64,000 nt of DNA from Burkholderia sp. USMB20 (GCF_000949135.2 NZ_JTAN02000012.1:248001-312000); one strand, 5' to 3'; shown: positions 36,278-46,846, numbered from the stretch's first letter. Numbers and translations are program-made. The notes: generated by a model from the letters alone, not told the origin.

Positions 36278-37108
36278 TTACTGCCGCGCAGTCCGCGCGT
36301 TGTCCGGCATCGGCTGGTTGTAATTCGTGCGGAACGGATTGATGTCGAGCCCGCCGCGCCGCGTGTAGCGCGCATACACCGCGAGCTTCACCGGTTTGCA
36401 CGCATGCAGGATGTCGAGGAAGATCCGCTCGACGCACTGCTCGTGAAAGCCCGTGTGATTGCGGAACGAGATGATGTAGCGCAGCAGCCCTGCGTGATCG
36501 ATCTGCGGCCCGACGTAGTGAATCTGCACGCTGCCCCAGTCGGGCTGGCCGGTGACCGGGCAGTTCGAGCGCAGTAGGTCGGACACGAGCGTTTCCTCGA
36601 CCGGCGCTTCGTCCTCGGCGTCGGCGGCCGACAGCAGCGACGGATCGGGTTCGTACACGTCGGTGTCGAGGTCGAGCCGATCGAGCGACAGCCCGTCGAG
36701 CTCTTCCATCTCGAGCTTGCCGAAATCGTGCGGCGACACCAACTGCACCGACACGCTCGCGCCGCATGCGGCCGACACGTCGCGCTTCAGCACATCGCGC
36801 ACCGCGTCGAGCGAGTCGAACTTCGATTGCGCGAACGAGCCGAGATACAGCTTGAACGACTTCGATTCGACGATGTTCGGCGATTCGGCCGGCACGTAGA
36901 ACGTCGCGACCGCGAGCTGCGGCTTGCCGCGTGCGTTGAGCCACGACAGTTCGTACGCGTTCCAGATATCGGTGCCGAAGAACGGCAGCGCGGACGTGAT
37001 GCCGAGCTGCTCGCGCGCCCCGGCGCGCGGGATCGGGAACAGCAGCGACGCGTCGTACTGCGCTGCGTAGACGGTCGCCTTGCCGAGCGGGGAATGTTCG
37101 GGATTCAT
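36278..37108 (-). CDS. queF: NADPH-dependent 7-cyano-7-deazaguanine reductase
   Basis: A 276-residue type II (two-domain) QueF. It reduces preQ0 to preQ1, the last free-base step before queuosine is built into tRNA. The QueF motif ESKSFKLY is at residues 81-88; the nucleophile is C183 in [16 protein letters not shown] with the catalytic Asp at about 190, and the substrate-binding [10 protein letters not shown] lies downstream. Length equals that of the E. coli enzyme. It follows ilvA after 12 bp on the minus strand and probably shares its transcript. Confidence 0.95.
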   Translation of the reverse strand: MNPEHSPLGKATVYAAQYDASLLFPIPRAGAREQLGITSALPFFGTDIWNAYELSWLNARGKPQLAVATFYVPAESPNIVESKSFKLYLGSFAQSKFDSLDAVRDVLKRDVSAACGASVSVQLVSPHDFGKLEMEELDGLSLDRLDLDTDVYEPDPSLLSAADAEDEAPVEETLVSDLLRSNCPVTGQPDWGSVQIHYVGPQIDHAGLLRYIISFRNHTGFHEQCVERIFLDILHACKPVKLAVYARYTRRGGLDINPFRTNYNQPMPDNARTARQ

Positions 37109-37120
37109 TGCACGAAGCCT

Positions 37121-38644
37121 TTACGACAGGAAGAGGCGGTACGCCGGATTGGCGCTCTCCTCGACATACGGATAGCCGAGCGCCGCGAGGAAGCGTTCGA
37201 ACTCGGCGCGATCGGCCTGCGGCACCTGCAGCCCGACGAGGATCGAGCTGTAGTCCGCGCCCTGGTTGCGGTAGTGGAACAGGCTGATGTTCCAGTCCGG
37301 CGCCATCGACGACAGGAACTTCATCAGCGCGCCCGGCCGTTCCGGGAATTCGAAGCGGAACAGGCGCTCTTCAAGCGCGAGCGGCGAGCGGCCGCCCACC
37401 ATGTAGCGGATATGTTCCTTCGACAGCTCGTCGTGCGTGAGGTCGACGGTCTTGAAGCCGTGCGACTCGAAGTTCGCGGCGATCTCCTCCGACTCGCCGC
37501 GCCGCTTGATCTGCACGCCGACGAAGATGTGCGCGGACTGCGCATCGGCGATCCGGTAGTTGAACTCGGTCACGTTGCGATCGCCGACGAGCGAGCAGAA
37601 GCGCTTGAAGCTGCCGCGCTCCTCGGGGATCGTGACGGCGAACACGGCTTCGCGCGCCTCGCCCACTTCCGCGCGTTCGGCGACGAAGCGCATCCGGTCG
37701 AAGTTCATGTTCGCGCCGGACGTGACCGCGACGAGCGTCTGGTTCTCGATGCCTTCGCGTTCCGCATACTGTTTCGCGCCCGCGACCGCGAGCGCGCCGG
37801 ACGGCTCGAGCACGCTGCGCGTATCCTGGAATACGTCCTTGATCGCCGCGCACAGCGCGTCGGTGTCGACCGTCAGTACGCCGTCGAGGAATTCGCGGCA
37901 CAGCCGGAAGGTTTCCTCGCCGACGAGCTTTACCGCCGTGCCGTCCGCGAACAGGCCGACCTCGCTCAGTTCGACGCGCTCGCCCTTCTGCAGCGACTGC
38001 GCCATCGCGCACGAATCCTCGGCCTGCACGCCGAACACCTTGATCTCCGGCCGCACCGCCTTGACGTAGGCCGCCACGCCGGACGCGAGCCCGCCGCCGC
38101 CGATCGGCACGAAGATCGCGTGAATCGGACCCTGGTGCTGACGCAGGATTTCCATCGCGATCGTGCCCTGGCCGGCGATCACGTACGGATCGTCGAACGG
38201 GTGGACGAACGTGAGGTCGCGTTCAGCCTGAACCTTGACCGCGTGCGCGTATGCATCGCTGTACGACTCGCCCGCCTGGATCACCTCGACGCTCGGGCCG
38301 CCGTGCGCGCGTACCGCATCGACTTTCACCTGCGGCGTCGTGACCGGCACGACGATCACGGCCTTCACGCCCATCCGGGCCGCCGAGAACGCGACGCCCT
38401 GCGCATGATTGCCGGCCGATGCCGTGATCACGCCGCGCGCGAGCGCGTCGGCCGGAATGTGCGCCATCTTGTTGTACGCGCCGCGCAGCTTGAACGAGAA
38501 CACCGGCTGGTTGTCCTCGCGCTTCAGGTAAACAGGGTTGTGCAGCCGGGCCGACAGGTTGCGGGCGGGTTCGAGTTCCGTCTCGAGCGCGACGTCGTAG
38601 ACGCGCGCGGTGAGGATTTTCTTCAGGTAATCGTGGGATGCCAT
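37121..38644 (-). CDS. ilvA: Threonine ammonia-lyase, biosynthetic
   Basis: A 507-residue PLP enzyme that deaminates L-threonine to 2-oxobutyrate, the first step of isoleucine synthesis. The PLP Lys is K52 in FSFKLRGAYNKM; SAGNHAQGVAFSA and the phosphate loop GGGGLASGV follow. Two ACT-like regulatory domains occupy the last 170 residues, the feature of the isoleucine-inhibited biosynthetic form. The ATG at 38644 gives MASHDYLKK; earlier in-frame ATGs fall in unconserved sequence. First gene of an ilvA-queF pair. Confidence 0.95.
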   Translation of the reverse strand: MASHDYLKKILTARVYDVALETELEPARNLSARLHNPVYLKREDNQPVFSFKLRGAYNKMAHIPADALARGVITASAGNHAQGVAFSAARMGVKAVIVVPVTTPQVKVDAVRAHGGPSVEVIQAGESYSDAYAHAVKVQAERDLTFVHPFDDPYVIAGQGTIAMEILRQHQGPIHAIFVPIGGGGLASGVAAYVKAVRPEIKVFGVQAEDSCAMAQSLQKGERVELSEVGLFADGTAVKLVGEETFRLCREFLDGVLTVDTDALCAAIKDVFQDTRSVLEPSGALAVAGAKQYAEREGIENQTLVAVTSGANMNFDRMRFVAERAEVGEAREAVFAVTIPEERGSFKRFCSLVGDRNVTEFNYRIADAQSAHIFVGVQIKRRGESEEIAANFESHGFKTVDLTHDELSKEHIRYMVGGRSPLALEERLFRFEFPERPGALMKFLSSMAPDWNISLFHYRNQGADYSSILVGLQVPQADRAEFERFLAALGYPYVEESANPAYRLFLS

Positions 38645-39219
38645 GGGCGCTCGCGTGCAGTGCGGAAGCAGACGGTAAAGGATCAATGATAGCGCCAAGG
38701 GTCGGTCCGCACGCAAGCGGCATGCCGGGCGCACGGTCGCGGAACCGCGCCGGCGGGCGTGTTGGCCGCATGAGGCGTCCCTTTTTACCGGTTTAACCGC
38801 ATGGTTACCGACCGGACGGACGGCGAATTCCGGCGCGAAAACGTGCCGAGCCAAGCCCGGCGCGGCTTGCGGCGATAGCCCCACGACCTGTCCGGCGTGT
38901 CACGCGTGGCCCGATCATGGGTTAGAATTCCGTTTTGAATCAAGGATCGGAAGATGCAGAGGCACCCTCGGATCGCCCCGTTGAAGCCGACGCCGCGCGC
39001 AGCCAGCCCCGCGGCGGAGCGGCATGCGCGCCGCGCGCGATCGTGCTGATGGCTCCGAGTGCCGCCAGGCCCCACCCGTCGGGAACGGTGAGTTCAGTCC
39101 CGTTTCGGCCCCATGCGAGTTAGTCGCACGCCTGGCAACAGAACAGATTTCCCCAAGATTGCGCCCACGCGCTTGCCGACGCCCCTGCACGGTGTATCGG
39201 CCCTCCGAGTCGTCCGAAC
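38645..39219. other. Divergent intergenic region between ilvA and the large oxidoreductase gene
   Basis: 575 bp with no supported gene; short ORFs here lack ribosome binding sites and family resemblance. It must contain both promoters. A TAGAAT at 38923-38928 could be a plus-strand -10 (no convincing -35), which would leave a 290-nt leader before the ATG at 39220. Near 38785 an imperfect inverted repeat (GGTTTAACC, then GGTTACC) lies closer to ilvA. I see no known riboswitch pattern. Confidence 0.4.
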
Positions 39220-42200
39220 ATGAACGCACCACAAGTTTTCGATCCGCATGGCGCGGCCGCCGCCGTCGCCGCCGACCCCGCGCCCCGTCTGCGCGAGATT
39301 CCCTACAACTACACGTCCTTCTCCGACCGCGAGATCGTGATCCGCCTGCTCGGCGCGGAGGCGTGGTCGGTGCTCGACGAACTGCGCGCCGAACGCCGCA
39401 CGGGCCGCTCGGCACGGATGCTGTATGAGGTGCTCGGCGATATCTGGGTCGTGCGCCGCAACCCGTACCTGCAGGACGACCTGCTCGACAACCCGAAGCG
39501 CCGCGCGCTGCTGATCGAGGCGCTGAACCACCGCCTGACCGAGATCGGCAAACGCCGCCGCGCCGACCTGACCGCGCACCACGACGACGCGGGCCGCGAA
39601 CGCGCCGAGCGCGTCGAGATGCTCGAGGCCGCCGCGCAGCGCGCGGTCGACGAGTTCGCCGATGAATTCGACAAGATGGCCGACCTGCGCCGCCGCGCGA
39701 CCAAGGCGCTCGGCCGCTGCACGCAGAAGGACAACATCCGTTTCGACGGGCTGTCGCGCGTGTCGCACGTGACCGACGCGACCGACTGGCGCGTCGAATA
39801 CCCGTTCGTCGTGCTGACCCCCGATACCGAAGCCGAGATCGCGGGCCTGATCAAGGCCTGCTTCGAGCTTGGCCTGACCGTGATCCCGCGTGGCGGCGGC
39901 ACCGGCTACACGGGCGGCGCGGTGCCGCTCACGCCGTTCTCCGCGGTGATCAACACCGAGAAGCTCGAACAGCTCGGCGCGGTCGAACTCACCGAACTGC
40001 CGGGCGTCGCGCACAAGGTGCCGACGATCTTCTCCGGCGCGGGCGTCGTCACGCGCCGCGTGACGGAAGCGGCCGAAGCGGCCGGCTACGTGTTCGCGGT
40101 CGACCCGACCTCGCTCGACGCATCGTGCATCGGCGGCAACGTCGCGATGAACGCCGGCGGCAAGAAGGCCGTGCTGTGGGGCACCGCGCTCGACAACCTG
40201 GCCTGGTGGCGGATGGTCGACCCGGACGGCAACTGGCTCGAAGTCACGCGCCACGAGCACAACCAGGGCAAGATCCACGACATCGCGGTCGCGCGTTTCG
40301 AGCTGAAGTGGTTCGACGGCGCGTATGCGCCGGGCGAGAAGCTGCTGAAGACCGAGATGCTCGAGATCGAAGGCCGCCGGTTCCGCAAGGAAGGCCTCGG
40401 CAAGGACGTGACCGACAAGTTCCTCGCCGGCCTGCCGGGCGTGCAGAAGGAAGGCTGCGACGGGCTGATCACGTCCGCGCGCTGGGTGCTGCACAAGATG
40501 CCCGCGCACACGCGCACCGTCTGTCTCGAATTCTTCGGCCAGGCGCGCGAGGCGATCCCGAGCATCGTCGAGATCAAGGACTACCTGTTCGAAACGTCGA
40601 AGCAGGGCGGCGCGATCCTCGCGGGCCTCGAGCACCTCGACGAGCGCTACCTGCGCGCGGTCGGCTACGCGACCAAGAGCAAGCGCAACGCATTCCCCAA
40701 GATGGTGCTGATCGGCGACATCGTCGGCGATGACGCCGACGCGGTCGCGCACGCGACGTCCGAAGTGATCCGGATGGCGAACGGCAAGAGCGGCGAAGGC
40801 TTCGTCGCGATCAGCGCGGAGGCGCGCAAGCGCTTCTGGCTCGACCGCAGCCGCACGGCCGCGATCGCGAAGCACACCAACGCGTTCAAGATCAACGAAG
40901 ACGTCGTGATCCCGCTGAACCGGATGGGCGAGTACACCGACGGCATCGAGCGGATCAACATCGAGCTGTCGCTGAAGAACAAGCTGCAGCTGGTCGACGC
41001 GCTCGAAGCGTTCTTCCGCGCCGGCAACCTGCCGCTCGGCAAGACCGACGACGCAAACGAGATCCCGAGCGCCGAACTGCTCGAGGATCGCGTGCAGCAG
41101 GCGCTGGAGCTGCTCAAGCGCGTGCGCGCACGCTGGGAATTCGTGCGCGACCGGCTCGACCAGCCGCTGCGCGAGGCGCAGCACTACCTCGTGCAGCTCG
41201 GCTACGAGGCGCTTGCCGAGAAGTTCGCCGATCGCGCGGACGAGCAGCCGGGCGCGACCGTGTTCCACGTCACGCAGGACCGCACGGTCCGCATCTCGTG
41301 GAAGCAGGAGATCCGCGCGGAGCTGCGCGCGATCTTCAACGGCGGCGCGTTCAAGCAGATCCTCGATGAGGCGCAGGCGATCCACAAGCAGGTGCTGCGC
41401 GGTCGCGTGTTCGTCGCGCTGCACATGCACGCGGGCGACGGCAACGTCCACACCAACATCCCGGTCAACTCCGACAACTACGAGATGCTGCAGGATGCGC
41501 ACGCGGCGGTCGCGCGCATCATGACGCTTGCGCGCTCGCTCGACGGCGTGATCTCCGGCGAACACGGGATCGGCATCACGAAGCTCGAGTTCCTGACCGA
41601 CGACGAGATCGCCGAATTCCGCGCGTACAAGCAGCGCGTCGACCCGAACGGCCGTTTCAACAAGGGCAAGCTGCTCGACGGCGCCGACCTGCGCAACGCG
41701 TACACGCCGAGCTTCGGGCTGATGGGCTACGAGTCGCTGATCATGCAGCAGTCCGACATTGGCGCGATCGCCGATTCGGTGAAGGACTGCCTGCGCTGCG
41801 GCAAGTGCAAGCCGGTGTGCGCGACCCACGTGCCGCGCGCGAACCTGCTGTACAGCCCGCGCAACAAGATCCTCGCGACCTCGCTGCTGGTCGAGGCGTT
41901 CCTGTACGAGGAGCAGACGCGCCGCGGCGTGTCGATCAAGCACTGGGACGAGTTCAACGACGTGGCCGATCACTGCACGGTGTGCCACAAGTGCGCGACG
42001 CCGTGCCCGGTGAAGATCGACTTCGGCGACGTCACGATGAACATGCGCAACCTGTTGCGCAAGATGGGCAAGAAGAAGTTCAACGCCGGCAATGCGGCGG
42101 GCATGTTCTTCCTGAACGCGACCAATCCGCAGACGATCAACGCCGCGCGCGGCGTGATGATGGGCGTCGGCTACAAGGTGCAGCGCTTCGCGAACGACAT

Positions 42201-43245
42201 GCTGAAGAAGGTCGTGACGAAGCAGACGCAGCACCCGCCGGCGACGGTCGGCAAGCCGCCCGTGGTCGAGCAGGTGATCCACTTCGTCAACAAGAAGATG
42301 CCGGGCAACCTGCCGAAGAAGACGGCGCGCGCGCTGCTCGACATCGAGGACAACAAGATCGTGCCGATCATCCGCAACCCGAAGTCGACGACCGTCGATT
42401 CGGAAGCGGTGTTCTACTTCCCCGGCTGCGGCTCCGAGCGCCTGTTCTCGCAGGTCGGCCTCGCGACGCAGGCGATGCTGTGGGAAGCGGGCGTGCAGAC
42501 CGTGCTGCCGCCGGGCTACCTGTGCTGCGGTTATCCGCAGCGCGGCTCGGGCCAGTACGACAAGGCCGAGAAGATCGTCACCGACAACCGCGTGCTGTTC
42601 CACCGGGTCGCGAACACGCTGAACTACCTCGACATCAAGACGGTGGTCGTGTCGTGCGGCACCTGCTACGACCAGCTCGCGGGCTACGAATTCGACAAGA
42701 TCTTCCCGGGCTGCCGGATCATCGACATCCACGAGTTCCTGCTCGAGAAGGGGATGAAGCTCGACGGCGTGACGGGCACGCGCTACATGTATCACGACCC
42801 GTGCCACACGCCGATCAAGACGATGGACCCGGTGAAGCTCGTCAACGAGCTGATGGGCGCGGAGAAGGACGGCTACAAGATCGAGAAGAACGAGCGCTGC
42901 TGCGGTGAGTCGGGCACGCTGGCGGTCACGCGTCCGGACATCTCCACGCAGGTCCGCTTCCGCAAGGAAGAGGAAATCCGCAAGGGCGCCGCGAAGCTGC
43001 GCAGCATCCCGGTCGTGGCCGGCAGCGCACCCGCGCCGGTCGCCGCGAGCGCGAACGGCCCGGACGTGAAGATCCTGACGAGCTGCCCGTCGTGCCTGCA
43101 GGGCCTGTCGCGCTACAACGAGGATGCGAACCTCGAGGCCGACTACATCGTGGTCGAGATCGCGCGCCAGGTGCTCGGCGAGAACTGGATGGCCGACTAT
43201 GTCGCACACGCGAACAATGGCGGGATCGAGCGCGTGCTGGTCTAA
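39220..43245 (+). CDS. FAD-linked oxidoreductase with Fe-S and CCG domains (DUF3683 protein)
   Basis: A 1341-residue multidomain enzyme. Order: an N-terminal extension of the DUF3683 type (about 1-170), an FAD-binding PCMH domain ([16 protein letters not shown] near 225, [19 protein letters not shown] near 305), a GlcD-like FAD-oxidase C-terminal domain ([12 protein letters not shown] and [10 protein letters not shown]), two 4Fe-4S motifs ([31 protein letters not shown]) and two CCG modules ([36 protein letters not shown]). It combines in one chain the roles that GlcD/GlcF or Dld-type systems split, so a membrane-linked 2-hydroxyacid dehydrogenase is likely. Substrate not determined. Confidence 0.85.
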   Translation: MNAPQVFDPHGAAAAVAADPAPRLREIPYNYTSFSDREIVIRLLGAEAWSVLDELRAERRTGRSARMLYEVLGDIWVVRRNPYLQDDLLDNPKRRALLIEALNHRLTEIGKRRRADLTAHHDDAGRERAERVEMLEAAAQRAVDEFADEFDKMADLRRRATKALGRCTQKDNIRFDGLSRVSHVTDATDWRVEYPFVVLTPDTEAEIAGLIKACFELGLTVIPRGGGTGYTGGAVPLTPFSAVINTEKLEQLGAVELTELPGVAHKVPTIFSGAGVVTRRVTEAAEAAGYVFAVDPTSLDASCIGGNVAMNAGGKKAVLWGTALDNLAWWRMVDPDGNWLEVTRHEHNQGKIHDIAVARFELKWFDGAYAPGEKLLKTEMLEIEGRRFRKEGLGKDVTDKFLAGLPGVQKEGCDGLITSARWVLHKMPAHTRTVCLEFFGQAREAIPSIVEIKDYLFETSKQGGAILAGLEHLDERYLRAVGYATKSKRNAFPKMVLIGDIVGDDADAVAHATSEVIRMANGKSGEGFVAISAEARKRFWLDRSRTAAIAKHTNAFKINEDVVIPLNRMGEYTDGIERINIELSLKNKLQLVDALEAFFRAGNLPLGKTDDANEIPSAELLEDRVQQALELLKRVRARWEFVRDRLDQPLREAQHYLVQLGYEALAEKFADRADEQPGATVFHVTQDRTVRISWKQEIRAELRAIFNGGAFKQILDEAQAIHKQVLRGRVFVALHMHAGDGNVHTNIPVNSDNYEMLQDAHAAVARIMTLARSLDGVISGEHGIGITKLEFLTDDEIAEFRAYKQRVDPNGRFNKGKLLDGADLRNAYTPSFGLMGYESLIMQQSDIGAIADSVKDCLRCGKCKPVCATHVPRANLLYSPRNKILATSLLVEAFLYEEQTRRGVSIKHWDEFNDVADHCTVCHKCATPCPVKIDFGDVTMNMRNLLRKMGKKKFNAGNAAGMFFLNATNPQTINAARGVMMGVGYKVQRFANDMLKKVVTKQTQHPPATVGKPPVVEQVIHFVNKKMPGNLPKKTARALLDIEDNKIVPIIRNPKSTTVDSEAVFYFPGCGSERLFSQVGLATQAMLWEAGVQTVLPPGYLCCGYPQRGSGQYDKAEKIVTDNRVLFHRVANTLNYLDIKTVVVSCGTCYDQLAGYEFDKIFPGCRIIDIHEFLLEKGMKLDGVTGTRYMYHDPCHTPIKTMDPVKLVNELMGAEKDGYKIEKNERCCGESGTLAVTRPDISTQVRFRKEEEIRKGAAKLRSIPVVAGSAPAPVAASANGPDVKILTSCPSCLQGLSRYNEDANLEADYIVVEIARQVLGENWMADYVAHANNGGIERVLV

Positions 43246-43283
43246 TGCGGGCATGACGACCGCCCGATCGGGCCAGGAATGAG

Positions 43284-43313
43284 CGGGCGCCGGCGCAGAT
43301 GCGCCGGCGCCCG
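43284..43313. repeat. Perfect 13-bp inverted repeat before the HIT gene
   Basis: CGGGCGCCGGCGC and its exact complement enclose the loop AGAT. It lies 38 bp after the oxidoreductase stop and ends 8 bp before the ribosome binding site of the HIT gene. There is no U-run, so it is not a classical terminator; it could stabilise the upstream message or hold back HIT translation. Confidence 0.6.
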
Positions 43314-43330
43314 TCCACATGGGAGCGACG

Positions 43331-43774
43331 ATGGAATGCGTGTTTTGCCGTGAAGACGGCGGCGAGGTGCTCTGGCAGGACGATGCGCTGCGCGTCGTGC
43401 TCGCGACGGGCGAACACGATTACCCTGGCTTCTGCCGGGTGATCTGGGGCACGCACGTGGCCGAGTTTTCCGATCTCGGCGAGCCCGAGCGGGCACATCT
43501 GATGCGCGTTGTGTACGCGGTGGAGCGCGCCGTGCGCCGTGTGATGCAGCCGAACAAGGTGAATCTCGCGAGCCTCGGCAACATGGTGCCGCACGTGCAC
43601 TGGCACGTGATCCCGCGCTTCTCCAACGACGCCCATTTTCCGCAGCCCGTCTGGGCGCCGCGCCAGCGCAGCGTGTCCGAGGCGCTGCTGCGCACGCGCG
43701 CGGCGCAGGCCTCGCTGCTGCACAATGCGGTGCGCGAGGAAATTCAACGCATGACCGATTCGAGGCAGCCATGA
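43331..43774 (+). CDS. HIT-family nucleotide-binding hydrolase
   Basis: A 147-residue histidine-triad protein: the triad HVHWHVIPRF is near residue 93, with the N-terminal CVFCREDGGEVLW. HIT proteins hydrolyse nucleotidyl-phosphate bonds of dinucleotides or AMP-conjugates. The ATG at 43331 has GGGAG five bases upstream; an ATG four codons earlier is possible. It overlaps the DUF971 gene by 4 bp. Confidence 0.87.
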   Translation: MECVFCREDGGEVLWQDDALRVVLATGEHDYPGFCRVIWGTHVAEFSDLGEPERAHLMRVVYAVERAVRRVMQPNKVNLASLGNMVPHVHWHVIPRFSNDAHFPQPVWAPRQRSVSEALLRTRAAQASLLHNAVREEIQRMTDSRQP

Positions 43775-44184
43775 GCGGTTTGACTTCCACGACGCCGATT
43801 CCGTCCGGCGTCGTCGTGCACGCGGTGTCGCGCGTGCTCGAATTGCAGTACCCGAACGGCGAAAATTACCGGATTCCGTTCGAGCTGATGCGCGTCTATT
43901 CGCCGTCGGCCGAGGTGCGCGGCCACGGGCCGGGCCAGGAGACGCTGCAGACCGGCAAGCGCGAGGTGACGATCACCGCGCTCGAGGGCGTGGGCAACTA
44001 CGCGCTGCAGCCGACGTTCTCGGACGGTCATTCGACCGGCATCTACTCGTGGGATCTGCTGTACGAACTGGCGACGCAGCAGGACGCGCTGTGGCGCGAC
44101 TATTTCGACAAACTGCAGGCGGCGGGCATCGAGCGCGACGCGCCGATGCCGGCGGCCCCCGCGCCGCACGGCCACTGCCACTGA
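43771..44184 (+). CDS. DUF971 (gamma-butyrobetaine hydroxylase N-terminal-like) protein
   Basis: A 137-residue protein with the DUF971 pattern: [26 protein letters not shown] (in pieces near residues 23-48), then [20 protein letters not shown] near 76-95. Stand-alone DUF971 proteins have been connected with Fe-S cluster handling, but the role here is unproven. It is translationally coupled to the HIT gene and sits just before ubiE. The C-terminus is Ala/Pro/His-rich. Confidence 0.84.
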   Translation: MSGLTSTTPIPSGVVVHAVSRVLELQYPNGENYRIPFELMRVYSPSAEVRGHGPGQETLQTGKREVTITALEGVGNYALQPTFSDGHSTGIYSWDLLYELATQQDALWRDYFDKLQAAGIERDAPMPAAPAPHGHCH

Positions 44185-44189
44185 AATCG

Positions 44190-44210
44190 ACGGCGCCCGC
44201 TCGGCGCCGT
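44190..44210 (+). terminator. Weak terminator-like hairpin between DUF971 gene and ubiE
   Basis: Stem ACGGCGC / GCGCCGT with a 7-nt loop, followed by a poor U-rich tail (CTTGCCATTT). It would partly separate the HIT-DUF971 pair from ubiE. Confidence 0.4.
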
Positions 44211-44236
44211 CTTGCCATTTACTGAGGATCAACGCG

Positions 44237-44968
44237 ATGAGCAAAACCCACTTCGGCTTCGAGAGCGTCGAGGAAACCGAAAAAGCGAAGAAAGTGGCGG
44301 GCGTGTTCCATTCGGTCGCGAGCAACTACGATCTGATGAACGACCTGATGTCGGCCGGCATGCACCGCGCGTGGAAGGCGTTCACGATCGCGCAGGCGAA
44401 CGTGCGCCCCGGCTTCAAGGTGCTCGACATCGCGGCCGGCACCGGCGACCTGACCAAGGCGTTCGCGAAGGCGGCCGGGCCGACCGGCGAAGTCTGGCAC
44501 ACCGACATCAACGAATCGATGCTGCGCGTGGGCCGCGACCGGCTGCTCGACAAGGGCATCGTGACGCCGTCGCTGCTGTGCGACGCCGAGAAAATCCCCT
44601 TTCCGGACAACTACTTCGATGTGGTCACGGTCGCGTTCGGGCTGCGCAACATGACGCACAAGGATGCGGCGCTGGCCGAGATGCGCCGCGTCGCGAAGCC
44701 GGGCGGCCGCGTGATGGTGCTGGAATTCTCGAAAGTCTGGGATCCGCTGAAAAAAGCGTACGACCTGTATTCTTTCAAAGTATTACCGTGGCTTGGCGAC
44801 AAGTTCGCGAAAGATGCTGAAAGTTATCGGTATCTTGCTGAATCTATCCGGATGCACCCCGATCAGGACACGCTGAAGACGATGATGGAACAAGCGGGCC
44901 TCGACGCCGTCAAATATTACAATTTGTCAGGTGGCGTGGTAGCTTTACACCTAGGAACCAAGTACTAA
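44237..44968 (+). CDS. ubiE: Ubiquinone/menaquinone biosynthesis C-methyltransferase
   Basis: A 243-residue SAM-dependent methyltransferase that methylates the quinone ring in ubiquinone synthesis. Motif [16 protein letters not shown] is near residue 64, the acidic loop HTDINESML near 90, and the family-specific [17 protein letters not shown] near 128; the C-terminus ends [16 protein letters not shown] as in other UbiE proteins. It opens a block with ubiJ and ubiB. Confidence 0.96.
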   Translation: MSKTHFGFESVEETEKAKKVAGVFHSVASNYDLMNDLMSAGMHRAWKAFTIAQANVRPGFKVLDIAAGTGDLTKAFAKAAGPTGEVWHTDINESMLRVGRDRLLDKGIVTPSLLCDAEKIPFPDNYFDVVTVAFGLRNMTHKDAALAEMRRVAKPGGRVMVLEFSKVWDPLKKAYDLYSFKVLPWLGDKFAKDAESYRYLAESIRMHPDQDTLKTMMEQAGLDAVKYYNLSGGVVALHLGTKY

Positions 44969-45009
44969 GGGGTTCTTCCCATACATTCGCCTTACATCTG
45001 GAGAAGCTG

Positions 45010-46044
45010 ATGTCCGAATCGCGTTCGTTGTTCAACCGTAGCAAGCCGTCGAAGCCGTGGGCTCGACGGGTCGGCACGCTGCTGATGGTCGGCCTGCTCA
45101 CGGCCGGCACGTTCGCATCGCTCGACGCCGAAGCCAGGCGTATGGGCGGCGGGCGCAGCATCGGCCGCCAGAGTTCCACCGTCACGCAGCGCCAGGCCAC
45201 GCCGCCCGCGCAGCAGCCGATGCAGCAGGCCGCGCCGGCGCAGGCGCAGCGCGCGAACCCGGCCGCACCGGCACCGGCCGCGCAGCCGAACCGCTCGCGC
45301 TGGCTCGGGCCGATCGCCGGCCTCGCGGCCGGCCTCGGCATCGCGGCGCTGCTGTCGCACTTCGGCCTCGGCGGCGCGTTCGCGAGCATGATGGCGAACG
45401 TCATCGTGATCGCGCTGCTGGCGATGGTCGGCATCTGGCTGATCCGCAAGTTCATGAACCGTCGCCGTCCGCAGGAACCGGCGTACTCGGTGGGCGGCTC
45501 GGCCTCGTCGTCGGGCGGCTACTCGCAGAGCCCGTCGTTCCAGCAAGGCAGCACCGGCGGCAACTATGCCGGCAGCGGCAGCAGCTACGCGAACGAAGCG
45601 CAGGGCGTGTTCGGCGGCGGCGCAGCAGCCGCCGGCGCGGCAGGCGCGATGGCGGCCGCACCGCTGCAGGTGCCGGCCGGCTTCGACACCGAAGCGTTCC
45701 TGCGCAGCGCGAAGGTCTACTTCGTGCGCCTGCAGGCCGCGTGGGACCAGGGCAACCTGGCCGACATCCGCGAGTTCACGACGCCGGAAATGTTCGCCGA
45801 GATCAAGATCGACCTCGATTCGCGCGGCAACGAGGCGAACCAGACCGATGTCGTGCAGCTCGACGCGGAACTGGTCGCGATCGAGGATCGCGGCATCGAG
45901 CAGTCGGCGAGCGTGCGCTTCCACGGGCTGATCCGCGAATCGGCGAATGCGTCGGCGGCGCCGTTCGACGAGGTGTGGAACCTGTCGAAGTCGGGTGGCC
46001 AGGGCTGGCTGCTCGCGGGTATCCAGCAGATCAACACGCACTGA
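45010..46044 (+). CDS. Tim44-like domain membrane protein
   Basis: A 344-residue protein with a signal-like N-terminus (VGTLLMVGLLTAGTFASLDA), a Gln/Ala/Pro-rich linker, two membrane helices (about 100-145), a Gly/Ser-rich linker and a C-terminal Tim44-like domain (FDTEAFLRSAKVYFVRLQAA onward, residues 225-344). Mitochondrial Tim44 tethers the import motor; the bacterial role is unknown. It sits between ubiE and ubiJ, a position I regard as conserved in Burkholderia. An intrinsic terminator lies downstream. Confidence 0.86.
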   Translation: MSESRSLFNRSKPSKPWARRVGTLLMVGLLTAGTFASLDAEARRMGGGRSIGRQSSTVTQRQATPPAQQPMQQAAPAQAQRANPAAPAPAAQPNRSRWLGPIAGLAAGLGIAALLSHFGLGGAFASMMANVIVIALLAMVGIWLIRKFMNRRRPQEPAYSVGGSASSSGGYSQSPSFQQGSTGGNYAGSGSSYANEAQGVFGGGAAAAGAAGAMAAAPLQVPAGFDTEAFLRSAKVYFVRLQAAWDQGNLADIREFTTPEMFAEIKIDLDSRGNEANQTDVVQLDAELVAIEDRGIEQSASVRFHGLIRESANASAAPFDEVWNLSKSGGQGWLLAGIQQINTH

Positions 46045-46160
46045 GCGTGACCGGCGGCCGGCTTGCCGGCTGGCCGGGCGACGGCCGCCGCACTGCGACC
46101 GCTTGCCGCCCGGGTGTGCGGTTGGCCGCGGGCTGCCGACGATCCGACGTTACAATAGAA

Positions 46161-46194
46161 ACCCGCGTGGGCGCCCGGCCTGCGCGGGTTTTTT
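46161..46194 (+). terminator. Intrinsic terminator just before ubiJ
   Basis: Stem ACCCGCG / CGCGGGT with a GC-rich 15-nt loop region and six T. It ends 13 bp before the ubiJ start. It should end transcripts of the Tim44-like gene, so ubiJ-ubiB probably depend on read-through or on a promoter near TACAAT at 46151. Confidence 0.72.
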
Positions 46195-46207
46195 CTTTCC
46201 CAGCCCG

Positions 46208-46834
46208 ATGACCTTTGCCGCCAAGCCTTTTGCTGCTGCTGTCAATCACCTGCTCGCGCGCGAATCGTGGGCGCGCGATCGCCTGATCCCCTACGCGGGC
46301 AAGACCGCCCGGCTCGACGTGCCGCCCGTCACGCTCACGCTGCTCGTGCAGCCCGACGGCTACCTGTCCGCGGTGGAAGCGCACGATGCGCAACACGTCG
46401 ACGTGTCGATCGCGCTCGCGGGCGACACGGTCGCCGCATTCCTGCAGGGCGGCCAGGCGGCCGTGATGAAGCACGTGAAGATCGAGGGCGACGCCGAGTT
46501 CGCGACCCAGATCGCGAAGCTGGCCGAGCACCTGCGCTGGGAACCTGAGGAAGATCTCGCGAAGCTGGTCGGCGACGCGGCGGCGTACCGGATCGCGACG
46601 GTCGTGCGCGACGCCGGCGCGCGCGCGCGCCGCACCGGCCGCAACGTGCTCGATTCCGTCGCCGAGTACTTGCTCGACGAGAACCCGCAAGTCGTCCGGC
46701 GCACGGTGCTCGGCGGCTTCGACGCCGAACTGGCGCGGGCGCGCGATGCGCTCGCGCGGGTCGAAAAGCGGGTCGAGCGACTCGAACAAAAAATCGGCGC
46801 GCGCACGGGCTCCGGCCCGCGCGGCGCGCACTGA
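46208..46834 (+). CDS. ubiJ: Ubiquinone biosynthesis accessory factor UbiJ (SCP2 domain)
   Basis: A 208-residue protein with an SCP2 lipid-binding domain (about 20-115: LTLLVQPDGYLSAVE, VAAFLQGGQAAVMKHVKIEG) and a C-terminal coiled coil (ARDALARVEKRVERLEQKIG). UbiJ binds the hydrophobic intermediates in the soluble Ubi complex. The start at 46208 lies 13 bp after a terminator and 12 bp before ubiB begins the gene ends, the typical ubiJ-ubiB pairing. Confidence 0.9.
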   Translation: MTFAAKPFAAAVNHLLARESWARDRLIPYAGKTARLDVPPVTLTLLVQPDGYLSAVEAHDAQHVDVSIALAGDTVAAFLQGGQAAVMKHVKIEGDAEFATQIAKLAEHLRWEPEEDLAKLVGDAAAYRIATVVRDAGARARRTGRNVLDSVAEYLLDENPQVVRRTVLGGFDAELARARDALARVEKRVERLEQKIGARTGSGPRGAH

Positions 46835-46846
46835 GGGCCGCAGGGC

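Noticed and set aside
38935-39123. 62-codon ORF in the ilvA/oxidoreductase intergenic region
   Set aside because: It begins at TTG without a ribosome binding site and has a composition typical of random GC-rich frames.
39094-43320. A 1408-codon open frame on the minus strand opposite the large oxidoreductase
   Set aside because: It is the antisense shadow of a high-GC gene: composition is rich in Arg, Asp, Val and His with no domain pattern, while the plus strand shows clear FAD and Fe-S motifs.
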